From Paenibacillus glucanolyticus NBRC 15330 (GTDB lineage Bacteria > Bacillota > Bacilli > Paenibacillales > Paenibacillaceae): a stretch of 64,000 bases of DNA. The stretch covers positions 142,026 to 206,025 of the forward strand of contig NZ_BIMC01000010.1 in the NCBI RefSeq assembly GCF_004000885.1, written 5' to 3'. Under the pieces are notes generated by a model that worked only from the letters and a program-made list of their open reading frames with translations, was not told where the DNA came from and searched no databases. Position numbers and translations under genes: made by a program. This document shows, in pieces, positions 52,036-60,181 of the stretch (its first letter is position 1; every line of letters begins with the position of its first letter).

Positions 52036-52476
52036 TTATATATAACTATATTTGGCCATCGCATCTCCCCACGGAGCATAACCCGCTTCCTGGAACCCCA
52101 TTTGGGTGTATACCGTTTTGGCCCGCTCATTCTCGGGTTTATAACATAACATCACATGGTCTGTTCGGTCCGAAGCCTTTCGAATCTCATCAAGAACGAG
52201 CCGAATCGCAGGTTTGGCATAATGCTGCCCTTGAAACCTGCCGTCGATCATAAACCGGTATATCCAGTAGTTATCATCGCAAGAATGAGGACCGTACATG
52301 ACAAAACCAATCATCTCGTCATCATGATAGATCGCCCTGGTTTCGAATCCTTCCATAAATTGTGCCTCGGCTATCGAGTATAGATTAGGTGCAATCCATT
52401 TCTCTTGTTCCGGCTTGGGTTTGAGACGGATGCAATCCTCCCAATTATCTTTATCTATGACATGAAGTGTTATCAA
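52036..52476 (-). CDS. GNAT acetyltransferase (BltD/spermidine-acetyltransferase-like)
   Basis: About 146 residues. The layout matches the BltD-like polyamine acetyltransferases: GFVMYGPHSCDDNYWIYRFMIDGRFQGQHYAKPAIRL (read in parts), then PENERAKTVYTQMGFQ. Polyamine as substrate is a guess from that resemblance. The start is TTG 52476 if AAGGGG eight bases upstream is the site; TTG 52482 is the alternative. Confidence 0.82.
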   Translation of the reverse strand: MITLHVIDKDNWEDCIRLKPKPEQEKWIAPNLYSIAEAQFMEGFETRAIYHDDEMIGFVMYGPHSCDDNYWIYRFMIDGRFQGQHYAKPAIRLVLDEIRKASDRTDHVMLCYKPENERAKTVYTQMGFQEAGYAPWGDAMAKYSYI

Positions 52477-52569
52477 GTGCAAGACCCCTTCAATATGGTT
52501 TATGCCTCTATCCTAATCCAATGCGAGCTATTTTTCACGGTATTAAATATGTAAATCCAAATAGAGCTC

Positions 52570-52598
52570 TTCAAAACAAGATAATTAATAATTATAAG
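52570..52598 (+). promoter_or_regulatory. Candidate promoter of the tet-like gene
   Basis: TTCAAA (52570-52575), 17 bases, TATAAG (52593-52598). This gives a leader of about 75 bases before the short ORF at 52673. The 14-base palindrome TAAAGTTAACTTTA (52638-52651) lies in that leader. Confidence 0.5.
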
Positions 52599-52672
52599 CG
52601 TTTGTTCCATATTCCGAACATGCTGCGACGGATAAACTAAAGTTAACTTTATTTAAATGGAGGCGTTTATCT

Positions 52673-52783
52673 ATGCGGCAATTCAAAAACCATACCCAAT
52701 CGAAAGGACTACAAAACATGAAACGAATGAGGGTTATACTATATGCAGAAAATATTGAATATTGGGGTTCTGGCCCATGTTGA
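52673..52783 (+). CDS. Putative 36-residue leader ORF overlapping the tet-like gene
   Basis: A short frame from ATG 52673 (MRQFKNHTQSKGLQNMKRMR and on) with GGAGG nine bases upstream, the best ribosome binding site in this region. It ends at TGA 52781, 41 bases inside the ribosomal protection gene in another frame. Its own site is stronger than that of the main gene (GAGGG), so translation of the main gene may be coupled to it. tet(M)-type genes are known to be preceded by leader ORFs. Confidence 0.5.
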   Translation: MRQFKNHTQSKGLQNMKRMRVILYAENIEYWGSGPC

Positions 52784-54689
52784 CGCCGGTAAAACCACAC
52801 TAACAGAGCAAATTCTCTACCGATCCGGTATCATTGAGCAGGCTGGCTCGGTCGATCAGGGCAATACAACCACCGATTCCCTCGAAATTGAGCGAAGACG
52901 GGGAATTACGATTAAATCCGCGGCGGTATCGTTCACGCTGGGTGATCTTAAAGTCAATCTCATCGATACGCCGGGGCATGCGGATTTCATCTCGGAGGTC
53001 GAGCATTCCTTAAGTGTTCTGGATGGCGTCATTCTGGTTATTTCCGCCGTTGAAGGTGTACAGGCCCAAACCCGGGTGCTTAAACAGAGTTTGAAGGAAC
53101 AAGGTATCCCTACCCTACTGTTCATGAACAAAATCGACCGAATGGGTGCGGACTACAACCGAGTTCGTACCATGCTGCGGAATCTGCTGGATGAACATAT
53201 TTGTGAAATGAGCCGTGTTGATAATGAAGGCAGCACATCCGTTCACGTGGACATGGCAGATCCCCATAACTCAGGTTGGCTGGAGATCCTGGCGCTGCTT
53301 AACGACGAGCTGCTGCAAGATTACGCTCATGATGTTCCTGTATCCAGCGAACGGCTGAAGGAAGAATTGCGCAAGCAAACCCGGCAGGGTAAAGCTTATC
53401 CCCTGTTTGCCGGCTCCGCCGCCAAAGGAGTTGGCATGGAGCCGCTGCTAGCGGCACTGAACGACTTTTTCCCGGTTAACGACCCGTCTGAGCTGAATCA
53501 TGAACCGCTATCCGGCTTGGTGTTCAAAGTGATTAAACAGCCGAACGGGGAACGGAATGTCTATTTTCGGCTGTTCGCCGGGAAAGTCCAGGCCCGTGAT
53601 GAAATCTCGGTTACGTCACAGGACGGACAAACCACGATGCTTAAAGTGAAGCAGCTGCATGCACTGCAGCATGGAAAATCCGCTCCGGCCGGTCATATTG
53701 ATGCAGGGGATATCGGCATCCTGATCGGTAGCGAGCTAAGGGTCGGCGATGTTATCGGAGCCGTGTCTGACAAGATGAAGGTTGTTCACTTTCAGAAGCC
53801 ACCCATTCAGGTCCATGTCTCAACGAAACAACCCGAAGACGAACATAAACTGCACAATGCACTAAGCGATCTGACCGTTGAGGATCCATTTCTGCAGTAC
53901 GTTCAGGATACAAACACAAAGGAAAACATCATCCATGTGTTCGGCAAAGTCCAGCAAGAGATTCTGGTAGAGACGCTTCAGCGGCAATACGGCATCGAAG
54001 CTGTTTTTTCAGCTCCCCGGGTCATTTGCATCGAGAAACCCTGCGGTGTCGGAGAAGCTGTTGAATATATAGGGGAGTGCCCATTCTATGCAACCGTCGG
54101 CTTGCGGGTTGAACCGGGAGAACCGGGATCCGGTCTGCAGTATCGCTTGGACGTTGAGCTGGGCTCCCTTCCTCTATCCTTCCAGAAAGCGATTAAGGAT
54201 ACCGTCATTGAGGTGCTTCAGGAAGGGCTGTACGCATGGTCCGTAACGGATATCATCGTGACGCTGACGCATACCGGTTACGCAAGTCCCGTATCCACGG
54301 CCAAGGATTTTCGCAGCTTAACCCCGCTTGTCCTTATGGAAGCGCTGAACCAAGCCGGGACGGAGGTATACGAGCCCATGAATGATATCCAATTCATCCT
54401 GCCGGAAAGCAGCTTAAGCAAAGTTTTATCCAGGTTAGCTGCACTTGAAGGAACCTACCAGGAACCTGAATTCCGTAACAACGTCGTTCATCTTCATGGC
54501 ACGATTCCTGTGCGCACTTCCGACGAGCTGAAATCAGAAGTCCATTCCCTGACAAGCGGTGAAGGCATGCTCTCCGTTAGACCAGGCGGCTACGTGAAGG
54601 TGCAGACCACCATCCCTGAGAATAAACGGCGACAAGTAAATCCGCTGAATCGCGGTGAATATATGCTTCACTTGAATAAGATCATGTAA
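52743..54689 (+). CDS. Tet(M)/Tet(O)-type ribosomal protection GTPase
   Basis: A 648-residue EF-G-like translational GTPase. G1 is AHVDAGKT (residues 11-18), the switch 1 region ERRRGITI, G3 DTPGH (75-79) and G4 NKID (129-132). The length and domain series match Tet ribosomal protection proteins, which displace tetracycline from the 30S A site; chromosomal relatives may protect against other drugs. It starts at ATG 52743 with GAGGG nine bases upstream and a leader ORF overlapping its start. Resistance spectrum cannot be predicted. Confidence 0.9.
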   Translation: MQKILNIGVLAHVDAGKTTLTEQILYRSGIIEQAGSVDQGNTTTDSLEIERRRGITIKSAAVSFTLGDLKVNLIDTPGHADFISEVEHSLSVLDGVILVISAVEGVQAQTRVLKQSLKEQGIPTLLFMNKIDRMGADYNRVRTMLRNLLDEHICEMSRVDNEGSTSVHVDMADPHNSGWLEILALLNDELLQDYAHDVPVSSERLKEELRKQTRQGKAYPLFAGSAAKGVGMEPLLAALNDFFPVNDPSELNHEPLSGLVFKVIKQPNGERNVYFRLFAGKVQARDEISVTSQDGQTTMLKVKQLHALQHGKSAPAGHIDAGDIGILIGSELRVGDVIGAVSDKMKVVHFQKPPIQVHVSTKQPEDEHKLHNALSDLTVEDPFLQYVQDTNTKENIIHVFGKVQQEILVETLQRQYGIEAVFSAPRVICIEKPCGVGEAVEYIGECPFYATVGLRVEPGEPGSGLQYRLDVELGSLPLSFQKAIKDTVIEVLQEGLYAWSVTDIIVTLTHTGYASPVSTAKDFRSLTPLVLMEALNQAGTEVYEPMNDIQFILPESSLSKVLSRLAALEGTYQEPEFRNNVVHLHGTIPVRTSDELKSEVHSLTSGEGMLSVRPGGYVKVQTTIPENKRRQVNPLNRGEYMLHLNKIM

Positions 54690-54717
54690 TGAAGAGAAGC
54701 AGGCACAATACACCACA

Positions 54718-54756
54718 GAAGAAAATTCCCTCCGCCCAAGCGAAGGGAATTTCTTC
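54718..54756 (+). terminator. Terminator of the tet-like gene
   Basis: GAAAATTCCCTCCGC pairs imperfectly with GCGAAGGGAATTTC, followed by TTCTTCTGTCT. Confidence 0.75.
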
Positions 54757-54913
54757 TGTCTAACACCATATCTAATAAGCGAAAAGATAAGTTCGAGCAC
54801 GCTACACTTACGAAAGGCGGCGAACAACCCAATCATTATTCATATAATCTGAATATTATACTATGAAGAGGTAAGATGATTCTTAATCATGATATATCAG
54901 GAGGCTAGACGCT

Positions 54914-54994
54914 ATGCCTGCAATAATAGGGGTTCTTTCCGTTATACTGATGTTGCGCGTCGTTAAACGCAGATCCCGGAGGAATAATCGCTAA
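54914..54994 (+). CDS. 26-residue membrane peptide
   Basis: A short frame MPAIIGVLSVILMLRVVKRR plus SRRNNR: one hydrophobic helix followed by a strongly basic tail. AGGAGG lies nine bases before the ATG and a perfect hairpin terminator follows 27 bases after the stop, so it looks like an expressed single-gene unit. The shape resembles small membrane or toxin-like peptides; no family is assigned. Confidence 0.55.
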   Translation: MPAIIGVLSVILMLRVVKRRSRRNNR

Positions 54995-55021
54995 GCCACC
55001 TTTCCCTCCCATACCCATAAG

Positions 55022-55052
55022 AAAACCGCCAGTTCTCCTACTGGCGGTTTAT
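55022..55052 (+). terminator. Terminator after the 26-residue peptide
   Basis: AAACCGCCAGT and ACTGGCGGTTTA around a seven-base loop; T-rich tail. Confidence 0.8.
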
Positions 55053-55054
55053 TG

Positions 55055-55084
55055 TTTATGTTTATGTGTATGTGTATGTGTATG
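55055..55084 (+). repeat. Hexanucleotide tandem repeat
   Basis: Five units: TTTATG twice, then TGTATG three times. A short microsatellite in non-coding DNA directly after the terminator; a candidate for copy-number variation between strains. Confidence 0.8.
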
Positions 55085-55147
55085 AAGAACCCCATGGACC
55101 GGTACTTATCCTGTACAAATGCAGCCACCTTTCTTGTTCAGATTCAT

Positions 55148-55363
55148 TTATAAGCACGATTTCGCCATATTTGTCATCCACAATGAATTATTACTGAATC
55201 TATTGATATTCTGGTCCGTAAATACCTCCTCACAATAATTATAGGCGGCACATGAAATGGAAGCATGCCTATGCCTATTCTCGTTCTCTTTTCGCGGAGG
55301 TTGTGGGTCTAAGCTGGTTTCAAGTGTAAGTAAGATCAATAGTCCGATAATCCACCAGTTCAT
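55148..55363 (-). CDS. Small hypothetical with N-terminal hydrophobic segment
   Basis: A 71-residue frame from ATG 55363 (MNWWIIGLLILLTLETSLDP) with a hydrophobic start and a hydrophilic, histidine/asparagine-rich remainder. The frame is open to 55405. No convincing ribosome binding site and no family match; it may not be a gene. Confidence 0.3.
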   Translation of the reverse strand: MNWWIIGLLILLTLETSLDPQPPRKENENRHRHASISCAAYNYCEEVFTDQNINRFSNNSLWMTNMAKSCL

Positions 55364-55405
55364 GTTAAGGTAACCGCCATTCTCTCTTTTTCGCACGAAT
55401 ACCAA

Positions 55406-55727
55406 CCTTTCATCCCTGCAGCTTATGCTGGGTTATTTCTGCGATCTAGTAGACCTTGATCATCATCCATAGTGGTTCATCCCCCTATCATATCCGTTCA
55501 ATAACGATAACCTCCAGCAAGCCAAGTTGTTTGTTAAGCTGTTATACTTAATTAACGCTTCAAGCCCCATCGTAGTCTCGCTCTATCTTTCTTAGTCTGG
55601 TGCAACTCTTTTTGCCCCTTGTCAATTATTAAGAGAGAGGAAAAAACGTTGCTCTAGACCCACCCATAATCGGCTTGGTAATATAGTCAGGTACTATTCA
55701 GGGGCGTGCGGAAGGAGTCGGCTAGAT
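55406..55727. other. Non-coding stretch without recognised elements
   Basis: About 320 bases between the doubtful small ORF and the CDF transporter. I see no gene, hairpin or clear promoter beyond GGAAGGAG near 55712, which serves the next gene. Confidence 0.5.
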
Positions 55728-56597
55728 GTGGAGCAACAACGTTTCAATGATTTAAAATTAGGTGAAAAAGGTGCCATTATCAGTATCATTGCTTATATAT
55801 GTTTATCTGCAATCAAACTGTTCATAGGCTATACCGCGAACTCCGAGGCCCTGCGGGCGGACGGATTAAATAACGCCACGGACATCGTGGCCTCCATTGC
55901 AGTCTTGATCGGACTTCGATTGTCACAAAAACCGGCTGACCGGGATCACCCCTACGGACACTGGAAAGCGGAGACGGTGGCGTCCTTAATCGCTTCCTTT
56001 ATTATGATGGCCGTAGGTATCCAAGTATTGTACGGGGCCATATCTTCCGTATTTGAAGGAAATCATGAGTCCCCTGATCTCATATCCGCGTGGACCGGTA
56101 TCTTTTGTGCCATTGTGATGTTTATGGTTTATCGCTATAACAAACGACTCGCAACGAAAATAAACAGTCAAGCCGTTATGGCAGCCGCCAAGGATAACCT
56201 CTCGGATGCCTGGGTCAGCATCGGTACGGTTGTCGGTATTGTTGGCGCCCAATTTCATGTGCCATGGCTTGATCCGCTAACTGCCGTCCTGGTCGGCTTT
56301 CTGATATGCAAAACCGCATGGGATATCTTCCGCGATGCCTCTCACCATTTAACCGATGGATTCGATGAGAACATCATTAAGAGTTATAAAGAAACGGTGA
56401 AGCAGGTTTATGGAGTAAAGGGAGTCAAAGACATTCGTGCAAGAAATTATGGCAGCAACACAGTTGTCGATATCGTTATTCTCGTAAAATCAAATCTGGA
56501 TATCCGGGTTGCTCACGATATCTCGGATCAAGTGGAGCATGAGTTAAAAGAAACGCACGGCGTTTATGATGTTCATGTTCATATCGAACCGAATTAA
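55728..56597 (+). CDS. Cation diffusion facilitator (CDF) transporter
   Basis: A 289-residue CDF-family metal exporter with six membrane segments and a C-terminal cytoplasmic domain. Metal-site motifs are visible: ADGLNNATD in segment 2, DHPYGHWKAE after segment 2, and DNLSDAW in segment 5. It moves divalent cations (Zn, Mn, Fe or Co) out in exchange for protons. It starts at GTG 55728 after GGAAGGAG. Single gene ending at a strong terminator. Confidence 0.93.
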   Translation: MEQQRFNDLKLGEKGAIISIIAYICLSAIKLFIGYTANSEALRADGLNNATDIVASIAVLIGLRLSQKPADRDHPYGHWKAETVASLIASFIMMAVGIQVLYGAISSVFEGNHESPDLISAWTGIFCAIVMFMVYRYNKRLATKINSQAVMAAAKDNLSDAWVSIGTVVGIVGAQFHVPWLDPLTAVLVGFLICKTAWDIFRDASHHLTDGFDENIIKSYKETVKQVYGVKGVKDIRARNYGSNTVVDIVILVKSNLDIRVAHDISDQVEHELKETHGVYDVHVHIEPN

Positions 56598-56610
56598 GCT
56601 TCCAACAGAC

Positions 56611-56659
56611 GACAAAACAAGGTCCGGCCGTATCTACACTGGCCGGACCTTGTTTTGTC
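56611..56659. terminator. Bidirectional terminator
   Basis: A perfect 19-base inverted repeat (GACAAAACAAGGTCCGGCC and its complement) with an 11-base loop between convergent genes; its 3' edge contains the stop of the gene ending at 56659. Confidence 0.93.
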
Positions 56660-57783
56660 TATTTTGCGTCTTCGAGCGATTTTTCAAGATCAAGCTTAAA
56701 TTGCTCCAGCGTCTCATAACGAATGATGGTAACTCCCTCCTCGATGAGGAGTTTCTCCAGACCCGATTCCAGGCATAGAACCGCTTCGTAAAGCGGAGCG
56801 AAATTGCCGGGATCCAGCACTGACACCAGATCCGGCAGCCCTTTGCTGAGATAAACCTGTTGGTAGTTCAGACTTGAGTCTAATGAGGTCGGCCAATACC
56901 CATGTTCAGCGTAATAAATAAAACGGGCGATCTCATCTTGGGCACCAATCGACCAGAAATAGGCGATTGGATAATTCCCAGTTTCACAGGCCGTCTTGAG
57001 TTTATCCAGAATCCCCTTCACTTCTTCATAAAATCCCTTCATTCGGTCCGGATAAGAGGGCTGCCCCGTTAGCGCAGCTTTCTCCTCGATCAATAACGAA
57101 AGCATACTCTCGACGAGATGTTCGCATGCATCGCGAATGCTCTCTGCCGAATCTGCACACATGATGAAATCCATCTGTTCTTCCAAACAGGCGGGTTTTA
57201 GCGCAAAATTCATGATCTGGCTTTGGTTCTTGCCCCAGCCGCTCTTGAGATAGGCTCTATTGAGAAGTGCCAGACTCGAAAGCACCTGGATTAGTACATC
57301 ATGAGCTTCATTGCGGTAGTATGTGATGTTTCCCTCGCATGGCGCCTTCCCGAGCTTATACAAATGAAGATACACGGCACGTAACTGTTCTTCGGCTTTA
57401 TCAATAAACGACTGCTGGCTCGGAGGCATATCGATAATCGTTTGCTGCAGCTTCTTAAAGCGTGACAGATCCTCATCGCTCCGCGAATACAGCAGAATCG
57501 AGTCCGCGATGATGGAGGTGTTCGTTTCCTGATAGGTTGCCATGCGTTCGGCACGTTCCCAGCTGATCGGCCAGAAATCGAAGCTGATATCTTGCATAAC
57601 AAACTGTATACTTGCACGATAACCTTTTGGCGTGGCCGGTATGAAGAAAAAATCCAGATCCGATCGCTTGGTAGCCGTGCCCTGTGAGTATGATCCGTAA
57701 TAGGCAACAATTGCGATATCCTGTGGATAATTATTTTTGATATGATCCACCAACGTTTCAGCGACGTCCATTATATGTAACAC
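56659..57783 (-). CDS. Nucleotidyltransferase-domain protein
   Basis: A 374-residue protein with a polymerase-beta-like nucleotidyltransferase domain at the N-terminus: GSYSQGTATKRSDLDFFF gives the GS and DxD metal residues. The C-terminal two thirds are helical, as in aminoglycoside nucleotidyltransferase-like and HEPN-containing proteins. The acceptor is unknown. It starts at GTG 57783 seven bases after GGGGGG. A decayed copy of its last codons plus terminator lies at 58788-58858. Confidence 0.82.
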   Translation of the reverse strand: MLHIMDVAETLVDHIKNNYPQDIAIVAYYGSYSQGTATKRSDLDFFFIPATPKGYRASIQFVMQDISFDFWPISWERAERMATYQETNTSIIADSILLYSRSDEDLSRFKKLQQTIIDMPPSQQSFIDKAEEQLRAVYLHLYKLGKAPCEGNITYYRNEAHDVLIQVLSSLALLNRAYLKSGWGKNQSQIMNFALKPACLEEQMDFIMCADSAESIRDACEHLVESMLSLLIEEKAALTGQPSYPDRMKGFYEEVKGILDKLKTACETGNYPIAYFWSIGAQDEIARFIYYAEHGYWPTSLDSSLNYQQVYLSKGLPDLVSVLDPGNFAPLYEAVLCLESGLEKLLIEEGVTIIRYETLEQFKLDLEKSLEDAK

Positions 57784-57922
57784 CAGGATTCCCCCCTTTC
57801 AAATTCGAATGGCTTGCTCTATGATAACAGAACGGATTCGAACATCTTAAGGGAAACTTCAAGTATAGTTTAATTTTACACTCCGTAATAAAAAGCCAAT
57901 GAGCAAAATGAGCAGACATGTA

Positions 57923-57969
57923 AAAAAGAGTGATGCATATTAGTCGAGCCTAATGTGCATCACTCTTTT
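57923..57969. terminator. Bidirectional terminator
   Basis: AAAAGAGTGATGCA..ATTAG and its complement form a long stem between the maltose acetyltransferase stop (58026) and the nucleotidyltransferase start. Confidence 0.88.
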
Positions 57970-58025
57970 ATGAACGCCTTAGCAAGGAGGATAAACCTCC
58001 TCCAACAGCGTGATCCTAGCGCACT

Positions 58026-58637
58026 TTAGTAGTCTTCCACGTCGAATTTCCTATCTTTATAATAATACGGTCGGTCCTCTTCCGTAATCGTTCTTAAGAC
58101 TCTGCACGGATTCCCGACAGCGATCACGTTGTCCGGCAGGTCTTTGGTAACCACGCTGCCTGATCCGATGACTACGTTATGACCGATGGTTACACCCGGA
58201 TTAACGACCACGTTAGCACCTATCCAGACGCTGTCGCCTATGGTAATGGGGATCCCATACTCATATCCTGAGTTTCTTGAATCCGGATGAATCGGATGTC
58301 CAGCCGTGATGATGGATACATTGGGGCCAAACATGACGTTATCCCCAATCGTCACCTTGCCTACATCCAGGATCGTACAATTGAAGTTGGACATAAAGTT
58401 ATTCCCAACCTCAATATTTTTGCCATAGTCACAATGAAAAGGCGGTAAAATATTAAGATTTGATCCGGCTTTTCCCAGAATGCTTCTCATAATCTCATCT
58501 ATTCTCTCCTTCTCCTCGGGAGGACATAGATTATATTCGCGGATCTTCTTCTTGTTCGCTAATTGTTCTTCAGCAAGTCCATCCATCCATGCTTTATACG
58601 GAAGACCAGCCAGCATTCTCTCTTTATGGTTCATCAT
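58026..58637 (-). CDS. Maltose/galactoside O-acetyltransferase (hexapeptide repeat)
   Basis: A 203-residue left-handed beta-helix acetyltransferase. It has an N-terminal MLAGLPYKAWMDGLAEEQ (Mac domain) and hexapeptide repeats with the active region HPIHPDSRNSGYEYGIPITIGDSVWIGANVVV (in parts), ending VAVGNPCRVLR. It transfers acetyl groups from acetyl-CoA to sugars. I start at ATG 58637; AAAGGAG lies 12 bases upstream, rather far. It is the last ordinary gene before the repeat-separated region. Confidence 0.9.
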   Translation of the reverse strand: MMNHKERMLAGLPYKAWMDGLAEEQLANKKKIREYNLCPPEEKERIDEIMRSILGKAGSNLNILPPFHCDYGKNIEVGNNFMSNFNCTILDVGKVTIGDNVMFGPNVSIITAGHPIHPDSRNSGYEYGIPITIGDSVWIGANVVVNPGVTIGHNVVIGSGSVVTKDLPDNVIAVGNPCRVLRTITEEDRPYYYKDRKFDVEDY

Positions 58638-58787
58638 TTCTTCTATAATCTCCTTTATGTAAATGATGTTGGTCCATGCTATTGTACCAAATAAGCCGCT
58701 TGCGCTTAAATCCGCTGGATAAAGCGGTCTCCTCAACACGGTTATCCAGTATCAGCTTCCTTTGGTGGTGTCATGACCAATGAAGAA

Positions 58788-58858
58788 AGCCCGGCCATAT
58801 TTCTATTGGCCGGACCTTTCATCGTCTATTCTGTATTTTCGATCGACTTTAGCGCCGT
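58788..58858 (-). pseudogene. Remnant of a second nucleotidyltransferase 3' end with its terminator
   Basis: The last codons read ALKSIENTE-stop and the following CCGGCC..GGCCGG hairpin aligns with the end (LEKSLEDAK-stop) and terminator of the gene at 56659-57783. Upstream the match stops abruptly where the first attC-like element begins. It is a truncated duplicate cut by the cassette array. Confidence 0.6.
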
Positions 58859-58964
58859 GTCGAAGACTTAGCCTCGCAGGGTTATCTGCTGCTCATGCTT
58901 CTCCGAATAAGCTTCTGTAGATTAAGAGACCTATATGTATCGATATGTTAATACTATGTTATCT
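58856..58964 (-). repeat. attC-like element r1 (partial)
   Basis: Only one side of the element remains: the internal block CTTAGCCTCGCAGGGTT and the outer ATACTATGTTATCT (minus-strand AGATAAC). The other arm is missing, replaced by the nucleotidyltransferase remnant. Confidence 0.6.
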
Positions 58965-58992
58965 GTAGCTTTACACTTCTCATGCCATTTCG

Positions 58993-59290
58993 ACATTCAC
59001 GACGTCTCATCGACTTTAAGGCCGAAAGCCTGAGTGGGTTTGCGGGCAGTTAGTCAGTGCAGATGTCTCTGTTGTCTTTAATTACAGGCAATAAATAATC
59101 GAGAATTTCAGAAACTCTGTCAAATAAGTTTTCGTTAAATGCTACGCCCCAGCATTCTTCCCCAGCTTTTTGAAATGAGGTCATTTTCATCATTTTGTAA
59201 AGGAGGCTCGAGGATATTCAATTAGCTTTACTCCGACTTTCCTCATACCAGATGGTGAAATTGGCCCGCAGTGCGAATATCGTGTTATCC
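58993..59290 (-). repeat. attC-like element r2 (interrupted)
   Basis: One arm at 58993-59066 (CATTCACGACGTCTCATCGA, as in r5) and the other at 59263-59290 (GCGAATATCGTGTTATCC, minus-strand GGATAAC) are separated by about 195 bases holding a broken coding frame. Confidence 0.55.
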
Positions 59291-59307
59291 AAAATCCTCG
59301 TCTTCAT
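59050..59307 (-). pseudogene. Broken small frame inside element r2
   Basis: A minus-strand frame begins ATG 59307, overlapping the stop of the 59304-59792 gene by four bases, and runs 86 codons to TAA 59050 with one in-frame TGA at codon 30. The second half (MMKMTSFQKAGEECWGVAF, then DRVSEILDYLLPVIKDN) looks like genuine protein. The first and last codons derive from attC-like arms, so this is probably cassette debris. Confidence 0.4.
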
Positions 59308-59792
59308 TGAGACACCCTAAATATGTCTTTCATTATTGTTTGTCTAACTTTTTCACTTGATTGCTCTAACATTTGTACCAACTGACTTGCATAATAAGAT
59401 ACATAAGAAGAATCTATTTTAGATTCTTCATCAAAAAAATTTTCAGGGTATTCGGATCGGCTAATATCTTCTTCTCGAACTGCACCAAAATATTCAAATA
59501 CATATTGAAATCCGGCATTCTTAATTAGTTCATCAACTACTTGTTCTATTCTTTCACGGCTTATATTATCTACAATGACTACTGGAGAAGATCCGCACCA
59601 ATATGCCCCGTTTAAACAATGTCCATTTTGCAAATAATCTTTTCTAATTGATTCAATACATTTGATGGTATAGAAATTTGAAATCCATTTTGTTGAATCA
59701 GGGAATGTGACGACTACATCCACCTGAGCATCTTCTACATCATCTGCCCATCCTTCTGCACCTATATGAATATGCCTTCTTTTTTCAAACAT
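59304..59792 (-). CDS. Hypothetical cassette protein (162 residues)
   Basis: An unrecognised soluble, acidic protein starting MFEKRRHIHIGAEGWADDVE, with no membrane segment or signal. ATG 59792 is six bases after AAGGAGTG; the open frame reaches 59852. It starts 59 bases after element r3 and ends 14 bases before the outer core of r2, with no promoter or terminator of its own. It is AT-rich relative to the genes left of 58.8 kb. Confidence 0.75.
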   Translation of the reverse strand: MFEKRRHIHIGAEGWADDVEDAQVDVVVTFPDSTKWISNFYTIKCIESIRKDYLQNGHCLNGAYWCGSSPVVIVDNISRERIEQVVDELIKNAGFQYVFEYFGAVREEDISRSEYPENFFDEESKIDSSYVSYYASQLVQMLEQSSEKVRQTIMKDIFRVSQ

Positions 59793-59850
59793 ATTTTCCA
59801 CTCCTTGTCTTTTAGCCCTCATACATATCAATCTTTTTTTGAAGGATATC

Positions 59851-60011
59851 ACATAACGTTCTTACATTCTATTCGAGAGGCTTAAAAGAGCGATCAGCGA
59901 CTGGGTGCGCAGCACATAGCCTCGCAGGATTGTCTGCTGATTCACTTCTTCGAATCACCTCTTGCAGACCAAGGGGCCGTTAGGGGACGCTGCGTGAATA
60001 CTATGTTAGGC
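59851..60011 (-). repeat. attC-like element r3
   Basis: 161 bp. On the minus strand it opens GCCTAAC (60011-60005), then an ATAGTATTCACGCAGCG arm, and closes AACGTTATGT (59860-59851). Internally it shares the TAGCCTCGCAGGATTGTCTG block and CCAAGGGG with r6 and r7. Confidence 0.75.
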
Positions 60012-60039
60012 GGAGTTCAATTGGAATATCACAAAATTT

Positions 60040-60160
60040 GTTCGATCTCGGCCGGCCGCGATGCGGTTGGGTGAATGGATGTGTCCCGGCGATCACTTCT
60101 CCGATTTTTCTTCCGGGACCGAGGCAGTTTGACTGCCTATGAGTGAACACATTGTTATAC
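60040..60160 (-). repeat. attC-like element r4 (closing core degenerate)
   Basis: The minus strand opens GTATAAC (60160-60154) and contains the GGCAG/CTGCC and CCGGGA/TCCCGG stems also present in r5. The AACGTTRRRY end is not recognisable. It lies next to r3 with no gene between. Confidence 0.6.
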
Positions 60161-60181
60161 AAAGATCACTACTTCTTTGTA

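Noticed and set aside
55055..55084. Hexamer repeat as a phase-variation switch
   Set aside because: It is not inside a reading frame or between promoter elements, and six-base units would not shift a frame.
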